Positions 43,164 through 52,828 of a stretch of 64,000 bases of DNA are shown here, in pieces (the stretch's first letter is position 1; every line of letters starts with the position of its first letter). The notes below the pieces were generated by a model. It saw only the letters and a list, made by a program, of their open reading frames with translations. It was not told the DNA's origin and ran no database searches. The stretch is taken from contig NZ_AP023368.1 of NCBI RefSeq assembly GCF_014218355.1, positions 4,155,501 to 4,219,500 of the forward strand, in the 5' to 3' direction. A program made the position numbers and the translations under genes. Origin of the DNA: Anaerocolumna chitinilytica. GTDB taxonomy: Bacteria; Bacillota; Clostridia; Lachnospirales; Lachnospiraceae.

Positions 43164-44378
43164 CTAAATCTGAATATCTCTTTTCTTAAATACCACAAGG
43201 GAAATTGCTAAAAACAAAACCGCTGTGAAAGCCGACATACCAGTCACCATCTGCCAGGTAAACAAAAAGGATCCCGTACGTGAAACAATTCTTCCCGTTA
43301 TAATATTATCAATATCTGAGTAATGAAGGAAGATAAATGGTGAAATCTTACGGTAAGATGTCGACAAGTTATAAACGATATTACTGCCAAGGATAGCACA
43401 GATTAATACTGTCATGGTAACGACACTGGATTTAGACATCGTGGAAATCAACAGAATAAAGGTCACCATAACTATCAGGAATAATAATTGCAGAGCCAGA
43501 GCCGCTATTAAATACTTCCAAAGCAAGATAAAATGCCCGCTGCCGGCTACTTCCGTAATAAAACGCTTTCCATTCTGATAAGTATATTCGAATTTTACCC
43601 CAACCAGATAAGGCCGGTTAAAGCTTCCGAAACCTTTAATAATCCCAACTCCCAGGAAGAATAACACTTGAGTTATCATAATCAAAGCAGTAGAACTTAA
43701 CACCATTACAACGAATTTGCTAAGAAGCACCTTAATTCTCGATACCGGCTGTACCAGAAGAAATTTCAATGTCCCGGGATTATACTCATTTGATACATTA
43801 TCACCGTTAAATAATGACAGACCGATTGCCAAGAAGCTTGCTGCGATCATTGTTACATTTAGAATATAATAATTAATACCTGTGTTATAATTCTCCGAAT
43901 CCAAAGGAACATTATGCTTTTGATAAATCTTAAGTCTCTTAAGCTCCTGCCCCTGAACTTTTTTAGACTGGGCGTCACTTGCTTCTTTCACAATCTTTTC
44001 CTGTTCTTTTATCCTGTTATCCAGTGCTTCCTTCCAGTTCTCCTTGCTGCTGTTCTCAAGTTCAGCTTTTGCTGACTCAAGCTGTACTTTCAAGCTGGCG
44101 ATATAGCTCTGGGTTTGTACTTCATTTGCTTTTTTCTCGTCTTCTGAAAGAGCTGCATCTGATTGAATAGTCTTAAGGTATTCCTCCTGGCTGGATATTT
44201 CATTGGCCAAATTTTGAACCTGTGCTTTCGGACTGTTATATTTTAAATAAGTTTTTTCAGAGGATTCACTTACAATTACAAGTATAATGCAAAGTAAAAT
44301 GAACAAGCCCCAGATTATAAAAGTCTTCTTCTTGGCAAAAAGCTTGATAAATTCATTCTTTATTAATCCCAAAAACAT
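43164..44378 (-). CDS. ABC-2 type exporter permease with an extracytoplasmic coiled coil
   Basis: 404 residues. An N-terminal helix (about 20-38) is followed by a 100-residue Glu/Lys/Gln-rich coiled coil (about 50-165), then five helices towards the C-terminus. This is the layout of bacitracin/lantibiotic-type ABC-2 permeases. Its ATG overlaps the stop of the ATPase gene (ATGA), so the two are coupled. Substrate unknown. Confidence 0.85.
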   Translation of the reverse strand: MFLGLIKNEFIKLFAKKKTFIIWGLFILLCIILVIVSESSEKTYLKYNSPKAQVQNLANEISSQEEYLKTIQSDAALSEDEKKANEVQTQSYIASLKVQLESAKAELENSSKENWKEALDNRIKEQEKIVKEASDAQSKKVQGQELKRLKIYQKHNVPLDSENYNTGINYYILNVTMIAASFLAIGLSLFNGDNVSNEYNPGTLKFLLVQPVSRIKVLLSKFVVMVLSSTALIMITQVLFFLGVGIIKGFGSFNRPYLVGVKFEYTYQNGKRFITEVAGSGHFILLWKYLIAALALQLLFLIVMVTFILLISTMSKSSVVTMTVLICAILGSNIVYNLSTSYRKISPFIFLHYSDIDNIITGRIVSRTGSFLFTWQMVTGMSAFTAVLFLAISLVVFKKRDIQI

Positions 44379-45286
44379 TACCGGATACCTCCTTTGATTA
44401 ATTCCATATAGCGCTCTTCCAGTTCCTTTAAATGTCTTGAGAAAGTCTGTACTTCTATACCTGCCATTACGATATCCCTCAGCACTTCACTGGATTTCCG
44501 GTCCTTTAGTTCCAAGGTATAGCCGTTATCCGCTTCACGAATATTGTCAATCCCTTCAATCTTTTTTAGCTTTACAAGGGTTTCTTCTGACTTTTCTATT
44601 TCTAATACGTAAATATAGGTTTCATGTACGGCTGTCATACTTTCAACCGTGGTGATAACACCATTCTCAATAAAAGCTACGGTATCGCATAACTGTTGAA
44701 TCTCACCAAGGATATGTGAGGATACAAATACCGCCATGCCATATTCCCTGGCAAGTCTCTTTAGTATATTTCTTAGTTCAATCATTCCGTTAGGATCAAG
44801 ACCATTGGTAGGCTCGTCCAGAATAAGAAGCTTCGGATCCGGTAAGAGCGCTGCCGCAAGCCCCAGCCTTTGCTTCATACCCAGGGAATATTTCTTCATT
44901 TTATCATGGATACGCCCTGTAAGACCTACTAGTTCCACTACTTCTTCAATTTTCTTCGTTGATATTCTTCTGATGCGTGCAATCTGGGCAAGATTCTCAT
45001 AGCCTGTTAAATAGCTGTAGAGTTCCGGTGATTCCACCACTGCGCCTACATATTCCAGTGCTTTTTCCCGCCGTTCTTTAATATCGCACCCCATAATACT
45101 GATGCTTCCGGCATCCATCTTGATTAAATCCACCATCATCTTAATAGTGGTGGTTTTACCGGAACCGTTCGGCCCTAAGAAGCCAAAGATTTCTCCTTCT
45201 TTTACAGAAAAGGATATTCCTTTGATAATCGGCCTTTTTCCAATACTCTTATACAGATTTTCTACTTTTAATACGTTTTCCAACAT
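44378..45286 (-). CDS. ABC transporter ATP-binding protein (ABC-2 exporter)
   Basis: 302 residues: Walker A GPNGSGKTT, signature YSLGMKQRLGLAAALL, Walker B LLILDEPTNGLDP, H-switch VSSHILGEI. The C-terminal ~80 residues resemble the regulatory tail of BcrA/NatA-type ATPases. GAAAGAGGTA precedes the ATG. It forms a two-gene operon with the permease at 43164 and has no regulator beside it. Confidence 0.9.
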   Translation of the reverse strand: MLENVLKVENLYKSIGKRPIIKGISFSVKEGEIFGFLGPNGSGKTTTIKMMVDLIKMDAGSISIMGCDIKERREKALEYVGAVVESPELYSYLTGYENLAQIARIRRISTKKIEEVVELVGLTGRIHDKMKKYSLGMKQRLGLAAALLPDPKLLILDEPTNGLDPNGMIELRNILKRLAREYGMAVFVSSHILGEIQQLCDTVAFIENGVITTVESMTAVHETYIYVLEIEKSEETLVKLKKIEGIDNIREADNGYTLELKDRKSSEVLRDIVMAGIEVQTFSRHLKELEERYMELIKGGIR

Positions 45287-45876
45287 TACCTCTTTCCTGA
45301 ACTTATAAAGCCAAAGACAAATTTAAAGTTAAGCTACACACATATATAACAAATTTTACCTTTTTATTCTACCCATAAATGGTAATTTATTCAAGGAAAA
45401 GAATCTTACAATTTCTTTAATATTGCACGTAGTATAACATTTTACTTAGTCTCAAGAGCGGATAATATCTAAAAAGATATACCCGTATGTATATATGGTT
45501 TATTTTGTAAAATTAGTTGCATGTAAATTATTAGTATGTTAAAATGACTATAGCTATAGTTATTAAATAAAAACTATAGTTATGCTTTTAAATCACTAAA
45601 GAAAAGCAGTAAAACAGTATTATTCAAAATTTTAAGGGTGTTATATGTCTAATTTAGAAAGGAGTTGATGATTTTGTTATTTTCGTAAGCTGGTTATCGT
45701 TAATCAAGTTTATTTTAATAACCATATCCAGTTTTTACGGTTATTGTAACATCTCAACACTACTGTATTTTTAAGCAACTCTGTTGTTTAAAAGTAACTA
45801 ATCACTGGCTCTTTATTCTTTTTATATCATATTTATTATTACATAAGAATAAAAAGCCCAAACAGGGAGGATAAAT
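45287..45876 (+). promoter_or_regulatory. 590-bp AT-rich upstream region of the secreted-protein gene
   Basis: It contains the palindrome ACTATAGCTATAGT (45547-45560) and a CTATAGTTAT direct repeat (45554-45563 and 45574-45583, 20 bp apart), which look like an operator. Two tiny frames with good ribosome sites follow: MSNLERS at 45645 and MILLFS at 45668, the second starting on the stop of the first. A 14-bp stem with one mismatch (45807-45820 with 45845-45858) lies just before the ribosome site of the gene at 45877. No larger gene is seen. Confidence 0.45.
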
Positions 45877-47289
45877 ATGAAACGTTTAATTAGTCTTTTA
45901 ATCACATTAAGTCTTATTATTACAATGAGCAGTACTGTCTTTGCTGAAAATTATGACACAAAGAAAACGGAAATCCTGACCAACGGTGTTTCAATGTCAG
46001 CTGCTGACTTTCGAGACACATATTCCGGTGCTCCTTCATCCCGAATGGCTGTATCCACCGCAAAATCTGTGACTGATACTTCCATATCACTATCAGACAT
46101 CGTAATTAATGATGATGAAATCAGCTTTAATGCTTCATTAACCGTTAACAATAATACCACTAATCTTCCTGTAAAAGGTAGGCTTTCCTCAAGCTATAAA
46201 TTTCAAAGAGGTATTAATAGTATTATTATAGATATCCCTGATTCTGTTAATGGATATAATTTTTTACTTTTTGAAATCTATAATGATTCTAAGCAAGACA
46301 ACTTGCTTGTTACTAATCAGAAAGATAAGGAATCCCTTTCAACCAGTCCTCATCTGAAAATCTATATCCAGGACAAAGACCGTAACCTTTATCTTTTTGA
46401 AACAAAAATGCCTGATGTATTTTCTAGTCTGGATGCCAGTAAATATCAAAAGGCAAACAAACTACATGATGCATTATGGGCCAGCAATTTAGTGACACAT
46501 GAAACACAAGAACTGACTACTGACAGTTCTATTATGCAAAATCTTGGTTTAGGTATTAAACCTATGGGGCTTAATACCTGGACTACCTGGGTAAACCCCA
46601 CAACATATTATGATGCTTTCTATGTAGGTTCTGATTATACTCAATGCTGGTCTCTCCCCTATGTAGAATATAAACATGTAAATGTCCGTTCTCAGGATTC
46701 AACTTGGTCAGCAGCTTTTAAAGTAGCTGAACATATGTCAGTTGCTGGTTATACATATTATGGAAACAATGTATTTGAATACAGAAATTTAAAAATGGCA
46801 TTCGCATGTGGTGATAAAACAACTTTTGTCCGTACATTCCAGGAAGGGAGGGTATATGATTATACAGCTTTTATACCAGCCACAAAAGCAGCAGGCTCCA
46901 GCATAGCTGTAAGCTTATTGAACAAAGCAGTAAGTGCCTTGCCCTATGGCTCAACTTTCCAAACAGTTCTGGGCTATATTAATTCAATAAGTTCAGCAAA
47001 CGGTAATGTTACCCTAGGTAGCACCGGCGTAACACTTACTAATAGAAAAACTACCGCTGTTGGTGAAAAGTTAAGTAATTTTTCATTCGAAGAATGTACA
47101 GACCATAATGGCAGCATTAACAATGGACACTATTTTACTTATCAAGGTGTTCTGCAATATGAAGCTGCTTCCGGCAATACCAATACTGTGGGAGCTTTAG
47201 CTGTTTCATTTGACAAGTTCTATTGGAGTGATTATTCATCTACTCCCATATCAGTAAACTTCCAATTGGATTATTCTTCTCAACCATAA
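45877..47289 (+). CDS. Secreted protein of unknown function
   Basis: 470 residues with a clear signal peptide (MKRLISLLITLSLIITMSST, cleavage after VFA near residue 23). The mature part is rich in Ser, Thr, Asn and Tyr and probably beta-structured, without Cys-rich or sorting motifs; it ends ...FQLDYSSQP. CAGGGAGG precedes the ATG. I do not recognise a family. The next gene, a small membrane protein, is 26 bp downstream with its own AGGAGGTG, so the two form an operon. The long structured leader suggests regulated expression. Confidence 0.75.
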   Translation: MKRLISLLITLSLIITMSSTVFAENYDTKKTEILTNGVSMSAADFRDTYSGAPSSRMAVSTAKSVTDTSISLSDIVINDDEISFNASLTVNNNTTNLPVKGRLSSSYKFQRGINSIIIDIPDSVNGYNFLLFEIYNDSKQDNLLVTNQKDKESLSTSPHLKIYIQDKDRNLYLFETKMPDVFSSLDASKYQKANKLHDALWASNLVTHETQELTTDSSIMQNLGLGIKPMGLNTWTTWVNPTTYYDAFYVGSDYTQCWSLPYVEYKHVNVRSQDSTWSAAFKVAEHMSVAGYTYYGNNVFEYRNLKMAFACGDKTTFVRTFQEGRVYDYTAFIPATKAAGSSIAVSLLNKAVSALPYGSTFQTVLGYINSISSANGNVTLGSTGVTLTNRKTTAVGEKLSNFSFEECTDHNGSINNGHYFTYQGVLQYEAASGNTNTVGALAVSFDKFYWSDYSSTPISVNFQLDYSSQP

Positions 47290-47315
47290 CATAAACTTAT
47301 TCAGGAGGTGATTAT

Positions 47316-47597
47316 TTGTTTTCCGAACTAGAAAAGTTATCCAACCTATTTATTGTACTAGCGGTAATAAGTGGAGTAGGCTCTGTATTCTCTTTTATTC
47401 TGCTTCATGACTACTGGCATTTGCTGCAGACAGACTTTAAACCTTTCTTTTTCATATGTGGTTATTTGTCCGTTTCTTTACCTGTTATATTTGCAGCGCT
47501 TGCAGTTACAGTCAAAAAGATTGTAAGAGAGATGAGGATAAAAGATAATTATATAAGTGAACGCATAAGAAAGTTGGAAGCTCAATTGGATAAATAG
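47316..47597 (+). CDS. Small two-helix membrane protein
   Basis: 93 residues starting at TTG (47316) behind AGGAGGTG. Two membrane helices (about 10-28 and 42-65) are followed by a basic, coiled-coil-like C-terminus (RIRKLEAQLDK). It resembles holin-like or accessory membrane proteins in size only. Co-transcribed with the secreted protein upstream. Confidence 0.65.
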   Translation: MFSELEKLSNLFIVLAVISGVGSVFSFILLHDYWHLLQTDFKPFFFICGYLSVSLPVIFAALAVTVKKIVREMRIKDNYISERIRKLEAQLDK

Positions 47598-47657
47598 GAA
47601 GATAATTGTCCTCTTGAATTTGCAGAAGGTTAACAACCAAGAATAGTTTTAAAATCA

Positions 47658-47714
47658 AGAACTGCTGCATTAAAATGTATCTAATACATACTCATTAATG
47701 CAGTAGTTCTTTTT
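47658..47714 (+). terminator. Terminator after the secreted-protein operon
   Basis: A long stem, AGAACTGCTGCATTA (from 47659) with TAATGCAGTAGTTCT (to 47710), contains an inner ATGTAT/ATACAT stem and is followed by TTTT. Confidence 0.85.
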
Positions 47715-47978
47715 CCTGTAACTTCTTTAAACTGGTTAACGGACAGCAGACTTAACCGGTGCTTAGAATAATCTCCTTTATAGAACTGCTGCGGTCTTTC
47801 AAGAAAACACTTGCAAATTGGAGAATATACGATAAAATAGATATGAATGTGTTTTCACAGTGTCCGTAATATAATGAAATAACGAGCAGATAGGAATCGC
47901 TCTTATTTTCCCCAAAGCAGTTAAACTGTTATTTAAGAAAGACCACATAAAAGACCTGATATCAGAAAAGGAGTTAAA
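47715..47978 (+). promoter_or_regulatory. Upstream region of the ABC-F gene
   Basis: No gene is visible. A small GAGC/GCTC hairpin lies near 47883-47910. I looked for the leader peptide and attenuator typical of resistance ABC-F genes and did not find a convincing one. Confidence 0.4.
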
Positions 47979-49613
47979 ATGATTCAAGCTAGTAATATTA
48001 CCTTAAGACTTGGTAAAAGAGCCTTATTCGAAGATGTAAATATTAAATTTACAGAAGGAAACTGTTATGGATTAATTGGTGCCAATGGTGCCGGTAAATC
48101 TACTTTCCTAAAGATACTCTCCGGTCAGTTGGAGCCTACAAAAGGTGATGTAATAATAACCCCCGGCCAGAGACTTTCCTTCTTACAGCAGGACCACTTC
48201 AAATATGATCAATATGATGTATTGAATACGGTTATTATGGGTAATCAAAGGCTTTATGACATCATGAAGGAAAAGGATGCCATCTATGCCAAAGAAGATT
48301 TTACAGAGGAAGACGGCATTAAAGCCAGTGAATTAGAGGGCGAATTTGCAACTCTTAACGGCTGGGAAGCAGAATCCGATGCTGCTACTCTTCTTAACGG
48401 CCTTGGTATCGAGACCGACCTGCACTATAAGATGATGAGCGAGTTAAACGGTAACCAAAAGGTGAAGGTACTTCTTGCCCAGGCTCTCTTTGGAAATCCT
48501 GATATTCTTTTGTTAGATGAGCCTACAAACCACCTTGACATGGAAGCGATTCGATGGCTGGAAGAATTCCTTATCAATTTTGATAATACGGTTATCGTAG
48601 TATCCCATGACCGTTACTTCCTGAATAAAGTATGTACCCACACTGCTGATATCGATTATGCAAAGATTCAGCTTTATGCCGGAAACTATGATTTCTGGTA
48701 TGAATCCAGCCAGTTAATGGTTAAGCAGATGAAGGAAGCCAATAAGAAGAAGGAAGAAAAAATTAAGGAATTGCAGGAATTTATCCAGCGATTCAGTGCA
48801 AATGCTTCCAAATCCAAGCAGGCTACTTCTCGTAAGAAAGCACTGGAGAAAATTGAACTGGATGATATCCGCCCCTCCAGCAGAAAGTATCCTTATATTG
48901 ACTTTAGACCTTTCCGCGAAATTGGTAATGAAGTATTAACCGTTACCAACCTTTCCAAGACTGTAGACGGTGTTAAAATACTGGACAATATATCCTTTAC
49001 TATTAGCCATGATGATAAAGTAGCTTTTGTAGGACCTAATACGATTGCGACCACCTTACTGTTCCGTATTCTGGCCGGTGAAGTAGAACCGGATGAGGGC
49101 AGCTATAAATGGGGAATTACCACCAGTCAATCCTATTTCCCGAAAGATAATACTTCTTATTTTGCATCCGAGGACACTATTGTTGACTGGCTGATGCCCT
49201 ACTCTCCTGAAAAAGAAGCTACTTATGTCAGAGGATTCCTTGGCAGAATGCTCTTTGCCGGCGAAGAAGGCGTAAAAAAAGTAAATGTACTCTCCGGTGG
49301 TGAAAGGGTTCGAGTTATGCTCTCTAAGATGATGATACTTGGTTCCAATGTATTGATTATGGATGAGCCTACGAACCATCTTGATATGGAGTCCATTACC
49401 GCACTGAATAATGGTCTTATGAAATTTAGCGGTGTGGTTCTCTTTACCTCACAGGACCACCAGTTTGTTCAGACCATTGCAAACCGTATTATGGAGCTTA
49501 CTCCCAACGGACTGATTGATAAGGTTACTACTTACGACGAATATCTGGATAATGATGAATTTGCTAGAAAGAGACAGATTATGCAGATTGATCGTGAGGA
49601 TGACAATAACTAA
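47979..49613 (+). CDS. ABC-F ATPase (YbiT/YkpA group) with a degenerate second Walker A
   Basis: 544 residues, two ATPase domains joined by a charged linker (about 245-300) and no membrane part: an ABC-F translation factor. Domain 1 has Walker A GANGAGKST and Walker B ILLLDEPTNHLD, with the signature position reading LNGNQKVKVLLAQAL. Domain 2 has signature LSGGERVRVMLSKM and Walker B VLIMDEPTNHLD, but its Walker A reads GPNTIATT, without the lysine (YbiT/YkpA relatives usually keep IAKTT). ABC-F factors bind the ribosomal E site; members of this group are mostly housekeeping rather than resistance factors. AAAGGAGTTAAA precedes the ATG. Confidence 0.92.
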   Translation: MIQASNITLRLGKRALFEDVNIKFTEGNCYGLIGANGAGKSTFLKILSGQLEPTKGDVIITPGQRLSFLQQDHFKYDQYDVLNTVIMGNQRLYDIMKEKDAIYAKEDFTEEDGIKASELEGEFATLNGWEAESDAATLLNGLGIETDLHYKMMSELNGNQKVKVLLAQALFGNPDILLLDEPTNHLDMEAIRWLEEFLINFDNTVIVVSHDRYFLNKVCTHTADIDYAKIQLYAGNYDFWYESSQLMVKQMKEANKKKEEKIKELQEFIQRFSANASKSKQATSRKKALEKIELDDIRPSSRKYPYIDFRPFREIGNEVLTVTNLSKTVDGVKILDNISFTISHDDKVAFVGPNTIATTLLFRILAGEVEPDEGSYKWGITTSQSYFPKDNTSYFASEDTIVDWLMPYSPEKEATYVRGFLGRMLFAGEEGVKKVNVLSGGERVRVMLSKMMILGSNVLIMDEPTNHLDMESITALNNGLMKFSGVVLFTSQDHQFVQTIANRIMELTPNGLIDKVTTYDEYLDNDEFARKRQIMQIDREDDNN

Positions 49614-49633
49614 AATAACTTAATTAACTTAAT

Positions 49634-49720
49634 AAAATCCCCCTGAGTTCTGATATGTACCCCTTTACTGAACAAAAACAGCAAAGGAGATACATCAGAA
49701 CTCAGGGGGGATTTTATTTT
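49634..49720. terminator. Long-stem terminator after the ABC-F gene
   Basis: An arm of about 20 bp (49634-49654) pairs with 49695-49715, apart from one bulged G; the plus strand continues ATTTTATTTT. The minus side is also T-rich, so it may serve the convergent aldehyde dehydrogenase gene too. Confidence 0.8.
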
Positions 49721-49800
49721 TACTTCCGCAAATGATAGCATCTGCCAATGTAGTGTATTAAGTTTGAGTTAACACAATTCTGCAGCAACTACTCCTGCTT

Positions 49801-51285
49801 TTACCTTTCTTCATACCAGCCTGCGATACCCGGATTCAGGTTAATGTTAATCTGTTTTACTTCCTGATATTCCTCCAGCCCTTGTATGCCAAGTTCTCTG
49901 CCATAGCCACTCATCTTATACCCACCCCAGGGTGCTTCATTATAAGTAGGATTATAACAATTTATCCAGGTAATACCTGCCCTGATTTCTTTTACAACTC
50001 GCAGGGCCCTGGAACCGTCTTTTGTAAATACAGCTCCAGCAAGGCCATAAATTGTATCATTGGAAAGTTTTATTGCTTCCGCTTCTGTCTTAAAGGTCTG
50101 TATTGTTACCACTGGTCCGAAGATTTCTTCTCTTACTATGGTCATGTCCCTGGTACAGTTATCAAAAATAGTCGGCCTCACAAAATAACCATTAACACAA
50201 TCTCCCTCTGTATAGCGGCAACCTCCGCATACCAAGGTTGCTCCTTCCTCTTTCCCTGTCTCAATATATTTAAGAACCGTATTCATATGACTTTCCGAAA
50301 CCAAAGGGCCCATATCCGGGTTATCAAGGCCATTGCCTAGTGTCATAGCATTGGCCCGTTCTGCTAATCTTGTTACAAATTTATCTTTTATACTCTCTTC
50401 GATAATAATTCTGGACCCGGCAGAACATACCTCTCCCTGGTTAAAGAAGATACCAATCATCGCCCATTCAACGGCGCCTTCAAAGTCAGCATCGGCAAAT
50501 ATGACATTCGGTGACTTTCCGCCGAGCTCCAACCCCACTTTCTTAAGATTGGCGATGGCAGACCTAGCAATATCCTGCCCCACCTCCGTGCTCCCTGTAA
50601 AGGTAACCATATCCACGTCTGAACTTGCTGCAATCTCATGCCCAACACTTCCCCCGGCTCCCATTACCAGATTCACCGTTCCCTTTGGTACTCCTGCCTT
50701 TTCCATAATTTCAAATAATATTACGGAAGACAAGGGAGTGTTGGTACTTGGCTTAAAGACGATACAGTTACCTGCACTAAGGGCCGGTGCTATCTTCCAG
50801 GCTGCCATTAGAAGCGGATAATTCCAGGGAGTAATCTGTCCGCACACTCCTACCGGTTCATGTATGGTATAAGAATGCATCTGACCAAAGTTATCATTTA
50901 CGTCATATACCCCGCCATAAGGTGCTTTAATCATTCCCGCATAATAACGAAAGCAATGAATAGCATCATCCACGTCACCTTCCGCTTCTCTTAAGGGTTT
51001 TCCATTATCTAAGGTATCTGTTCTTGCCAGCTCTTCTTTTCGCTCTTCCATTATGGCTGCTATTGTTAATATAATATCCGCTCTTTTCTGAGAATCCATT
51101 CTTCTCCACTCACCGGTCCCATAAAAGGCTTCTTTAGCCGCTGAAACGGCAAGCTTAACATCCTCTTCATTTCCTTCTGCTGTCTCTGCAATTACTTCAC
51201 CATTTGCAGGGTTCAGAATTTTTCTGGTTTTACCGGAGAGAGCCGGAATCCATTCCCCGTTAATGTAATTCTTTCTTAACTCCAT
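49801..51285 (-). CDS. Aldehyde dehydrogenase, probably 4-aminobutyraldehyde (PuuC/PatD-like)
   Basis: 494 residues of the NAD(P)-dependent ALDH superfamily. The catalytic Cys lies in NQGEVCSAGSR, the catalytic Glu in GLELGGKSPNV, and the cofactor loop in FTGSTEVGQ. Length is normal. It follows the putrescine aminotransferase gene by 105 bp in the same direction. In that context its role would be to oxidise 4-aminobutanal to 4-aminobutyrate (GABA). The substrate is inferred from the neighbours; betaine-aldehyde-type activity cannot be excluded. Confidence 0.88.
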   Translation of the reverse strand: MELRKNYINGEWIPALSGKTRKILNPANGEVIAETAEGNEEDVKLAVSAAKEAFYGTGEWRRMDSQKRADIILTIAAIMEERKEELARTDTLDNGKPLREAEGDVDDAIHCFRYYAGMIKAPYGGVYDVNDNFGQMHSYTIHEPVGVCGQITPWNYPLLMAAWKIAPALSAGNCIVFKPSTNTPLSSVILFEIMEKAGVPKGTVNLVMGAGGSVGHEIAASSDVDMVTFTGSTEVGQDIARSAIANLKKVGLELGGKSPNVIFADADFEGAVEWAMIGIFFNQGEVCSAGSRIIIEESIKDKFVTRLAERANAMTLGNGLDNPDMGPLVSESHMNTVLKYIETGKEEGATLVCGGCRYTEGDCVNGYFVRPTIFDNCTRDMTIVREEIFGPVVTIQTFKTEAEAIKLSNDTIYGLAGAVFTKDGSRALRVVKEIRAGITWINCYNPTYNEAPWGGYKMSGYGRELGIQGLEEYQEVKQININLNPGIAGWYEER

Positions 51286-51390
51286 AGATACCTCCCTGTT
51301 ATTAAGACATTTTAATCATAATTTCATTTACAAATCAATTACTTCAACATGTATATAGACAATTGCCGCTCCATTGTAAAAAGCTTACCA

Positions 51391-52746
51391 TCAAAGACTA
51401 AGCTCCTCCTTGGTCTCTGCTACTGCCTCTTCCAAACGTATGAGTATATTATCCATATCCTCATAAGTAATTACTGCTGCCGGTTCAAAGCGGACACACT
51501 TTGAATTTACAAGGGTACCTGCTGTCAAAACTCTTCTTGCGAACATCCCCTTCGCAACGCTATAGCCAACATCGCTGGTAACAAATTCAAGACCTATCAT
51601 AAGGCCGATACCCCTGACATCTTGAATTACTGTCGGATATTTCTCATGAATTTTCCGAATACCTGCTATGAGATATTCACCCTTATCTCTGCACTGACCG
51701 GGGATATCATTTTCCAGCATATATTTAATGGTAGCGATAGCTGCTGAACAAGCCAGAGGGTTACCGCCAAAGGTAGGAGAACCAAGCAGCCATGGATTAT
51801 CGATTAACTCCTGGGTCCAAAGATTAGGCCTGCAGATAATTCCTGTTATAGGCATTATGCCGCCTCCAAAGGCTTTTCCATAAGTCATGATATCCGGTAC
51901 CACATCCTCAGCTCCACACCGAAACATTGTACCTGTTCTTCCCATACCTGTTTGAATTTCATCAAAGATAAGAGCAACGCTGTACTCATCACAGATTTCT
52001 CTTACCTCTTTTAAATATCCCGTCGGCGGTACTATAATTCCTGCTTCTCCCTGAATCGGCTCCAGAATAACGCCTGCTACTTTTTCCCCTACTGCTTTTA
52101 AATTACGGATTGCCTTTCTGATATCCTCTGCCACACCATACTCCACATGCTGCACCTGCTGCACCATAGGTGTATAGGGAACTCGGTAAGTCCCCTTACC
52201 GGCCATAGAAACAGCTCCCATGGATTTTCCGTGAAAAGCCCCCACTGTTGAGATAAACCATCTTCCTCCGGTTGCTATTCTGGCAAGCTTAAGAGCCATC
52301 TCCACAGCTTCTGCTCCTCCATTAGTAAAGAAGCATTTCTCCAGATCACCTGGTGTTATATCAGCCACAGCCTTGGCAAGATATCCCCTTAGGGGATCCA
52401 AAAGTTCCTGTGAGTGAAGAGCTTGATGATTAAGCTGAGCTTTAATAGTGTCAATAATTTCCTGGTTCCTGTGGCCGCAAGTATAGATACCAAATCCTCC
52501 AAGACAGTCTATGAATTCTTCTCCATATAATCCGGAGCAGTATGCACCATAATCCTTCCATTCTACTACTGCAGCATTGGTTGATACCGATTTTCTGTAT
52601 TTTAACCAGCCTGGACTGACATAGGTATCAAAGTATTCCACCGTCTCCTGGGTGATTTCCTTCTTTTCTTCCTCTGTCAGCTCATCGCTATGAATGAATC
52701 TGATTACCTTGTTTAATTCTGTTACTACCTGTTCTTTGTTTTTCAT
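51391..52746 (-). CDS. patA: Putrescine aminotransferase
   Basis: 451 residues, class-III PLP aminotransferase closely resembling PatA/YgjG. The N-terminal helical extension (about 1-70), the FFTNGGAEAVEMALKLAR motif, the cofactor Asp in ALIFDEIQTGMGRTG and the PLP Lys in DIMTYGKAFGGG are all present. It transfers the amino group of putrescine to 2-oxoglutarate, giving 4-aminobutanal, which the next gene's product would oxidise. It lies 82 bp behind potD. The whole pot-pat-aldehyde dehydrogenase order fits putrescine import and breakdown. Confidence 0.92.
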   Translation of the reverse strand: MKNKEQVVTELNKVIRFIHSDELTEEEKKEITQETVEYFDTYVSPGWLKYRKSVSTNAAVVEWKDYGAYCSGLYGEEFIDCLGGFGIYTCGHRNQEIIDTIKAQLNHQALHSQELLDPLRGYLAKAVADITPGDLEKCFFTNGGAEAVEMALKLARIATGGRWFISTVGAFHGKSMGAVSMAGKGTYRVPYTPMVQQVQHVEYGVAEDIRKAIRNLKAVGEKVAGVILEPIQGEAGIIVPPTGYLKEVREICDEYSVALIFDEIQTGMGRTGTMFRCGAEDVVPDIMTYGKAFGGGIMPITGIICRPNLWTQELIDNPWLLGSPTFGGNPLACSAAIATIKYMLENDIPGQCRDKGEYLIAGIRKIHEKYPTVIQDVRGIGLMIGLEFVTSDVGYSVAKGMFARRVLTAGTLVNSKCVRFEPAAVITYEDMDNILIRLEEAVAETKEELSL

Positions 52747-52828
52747 ACTATACCTCTTTCCTGAATATCTGCCCTTTTATGAATATCCATTTTTCATTTA
52801 ATTGCTTTTAAGTTTCCTGTAACTTATA

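Noticed and set aside
47715..47978. Antibiotic-inducible leader of an ABC-F resistance gene
   Set aside because: No convincing leader peptide or attenuator pair, and the protein belongs to the YbiT/YkpA group rather than a known resistance clade.
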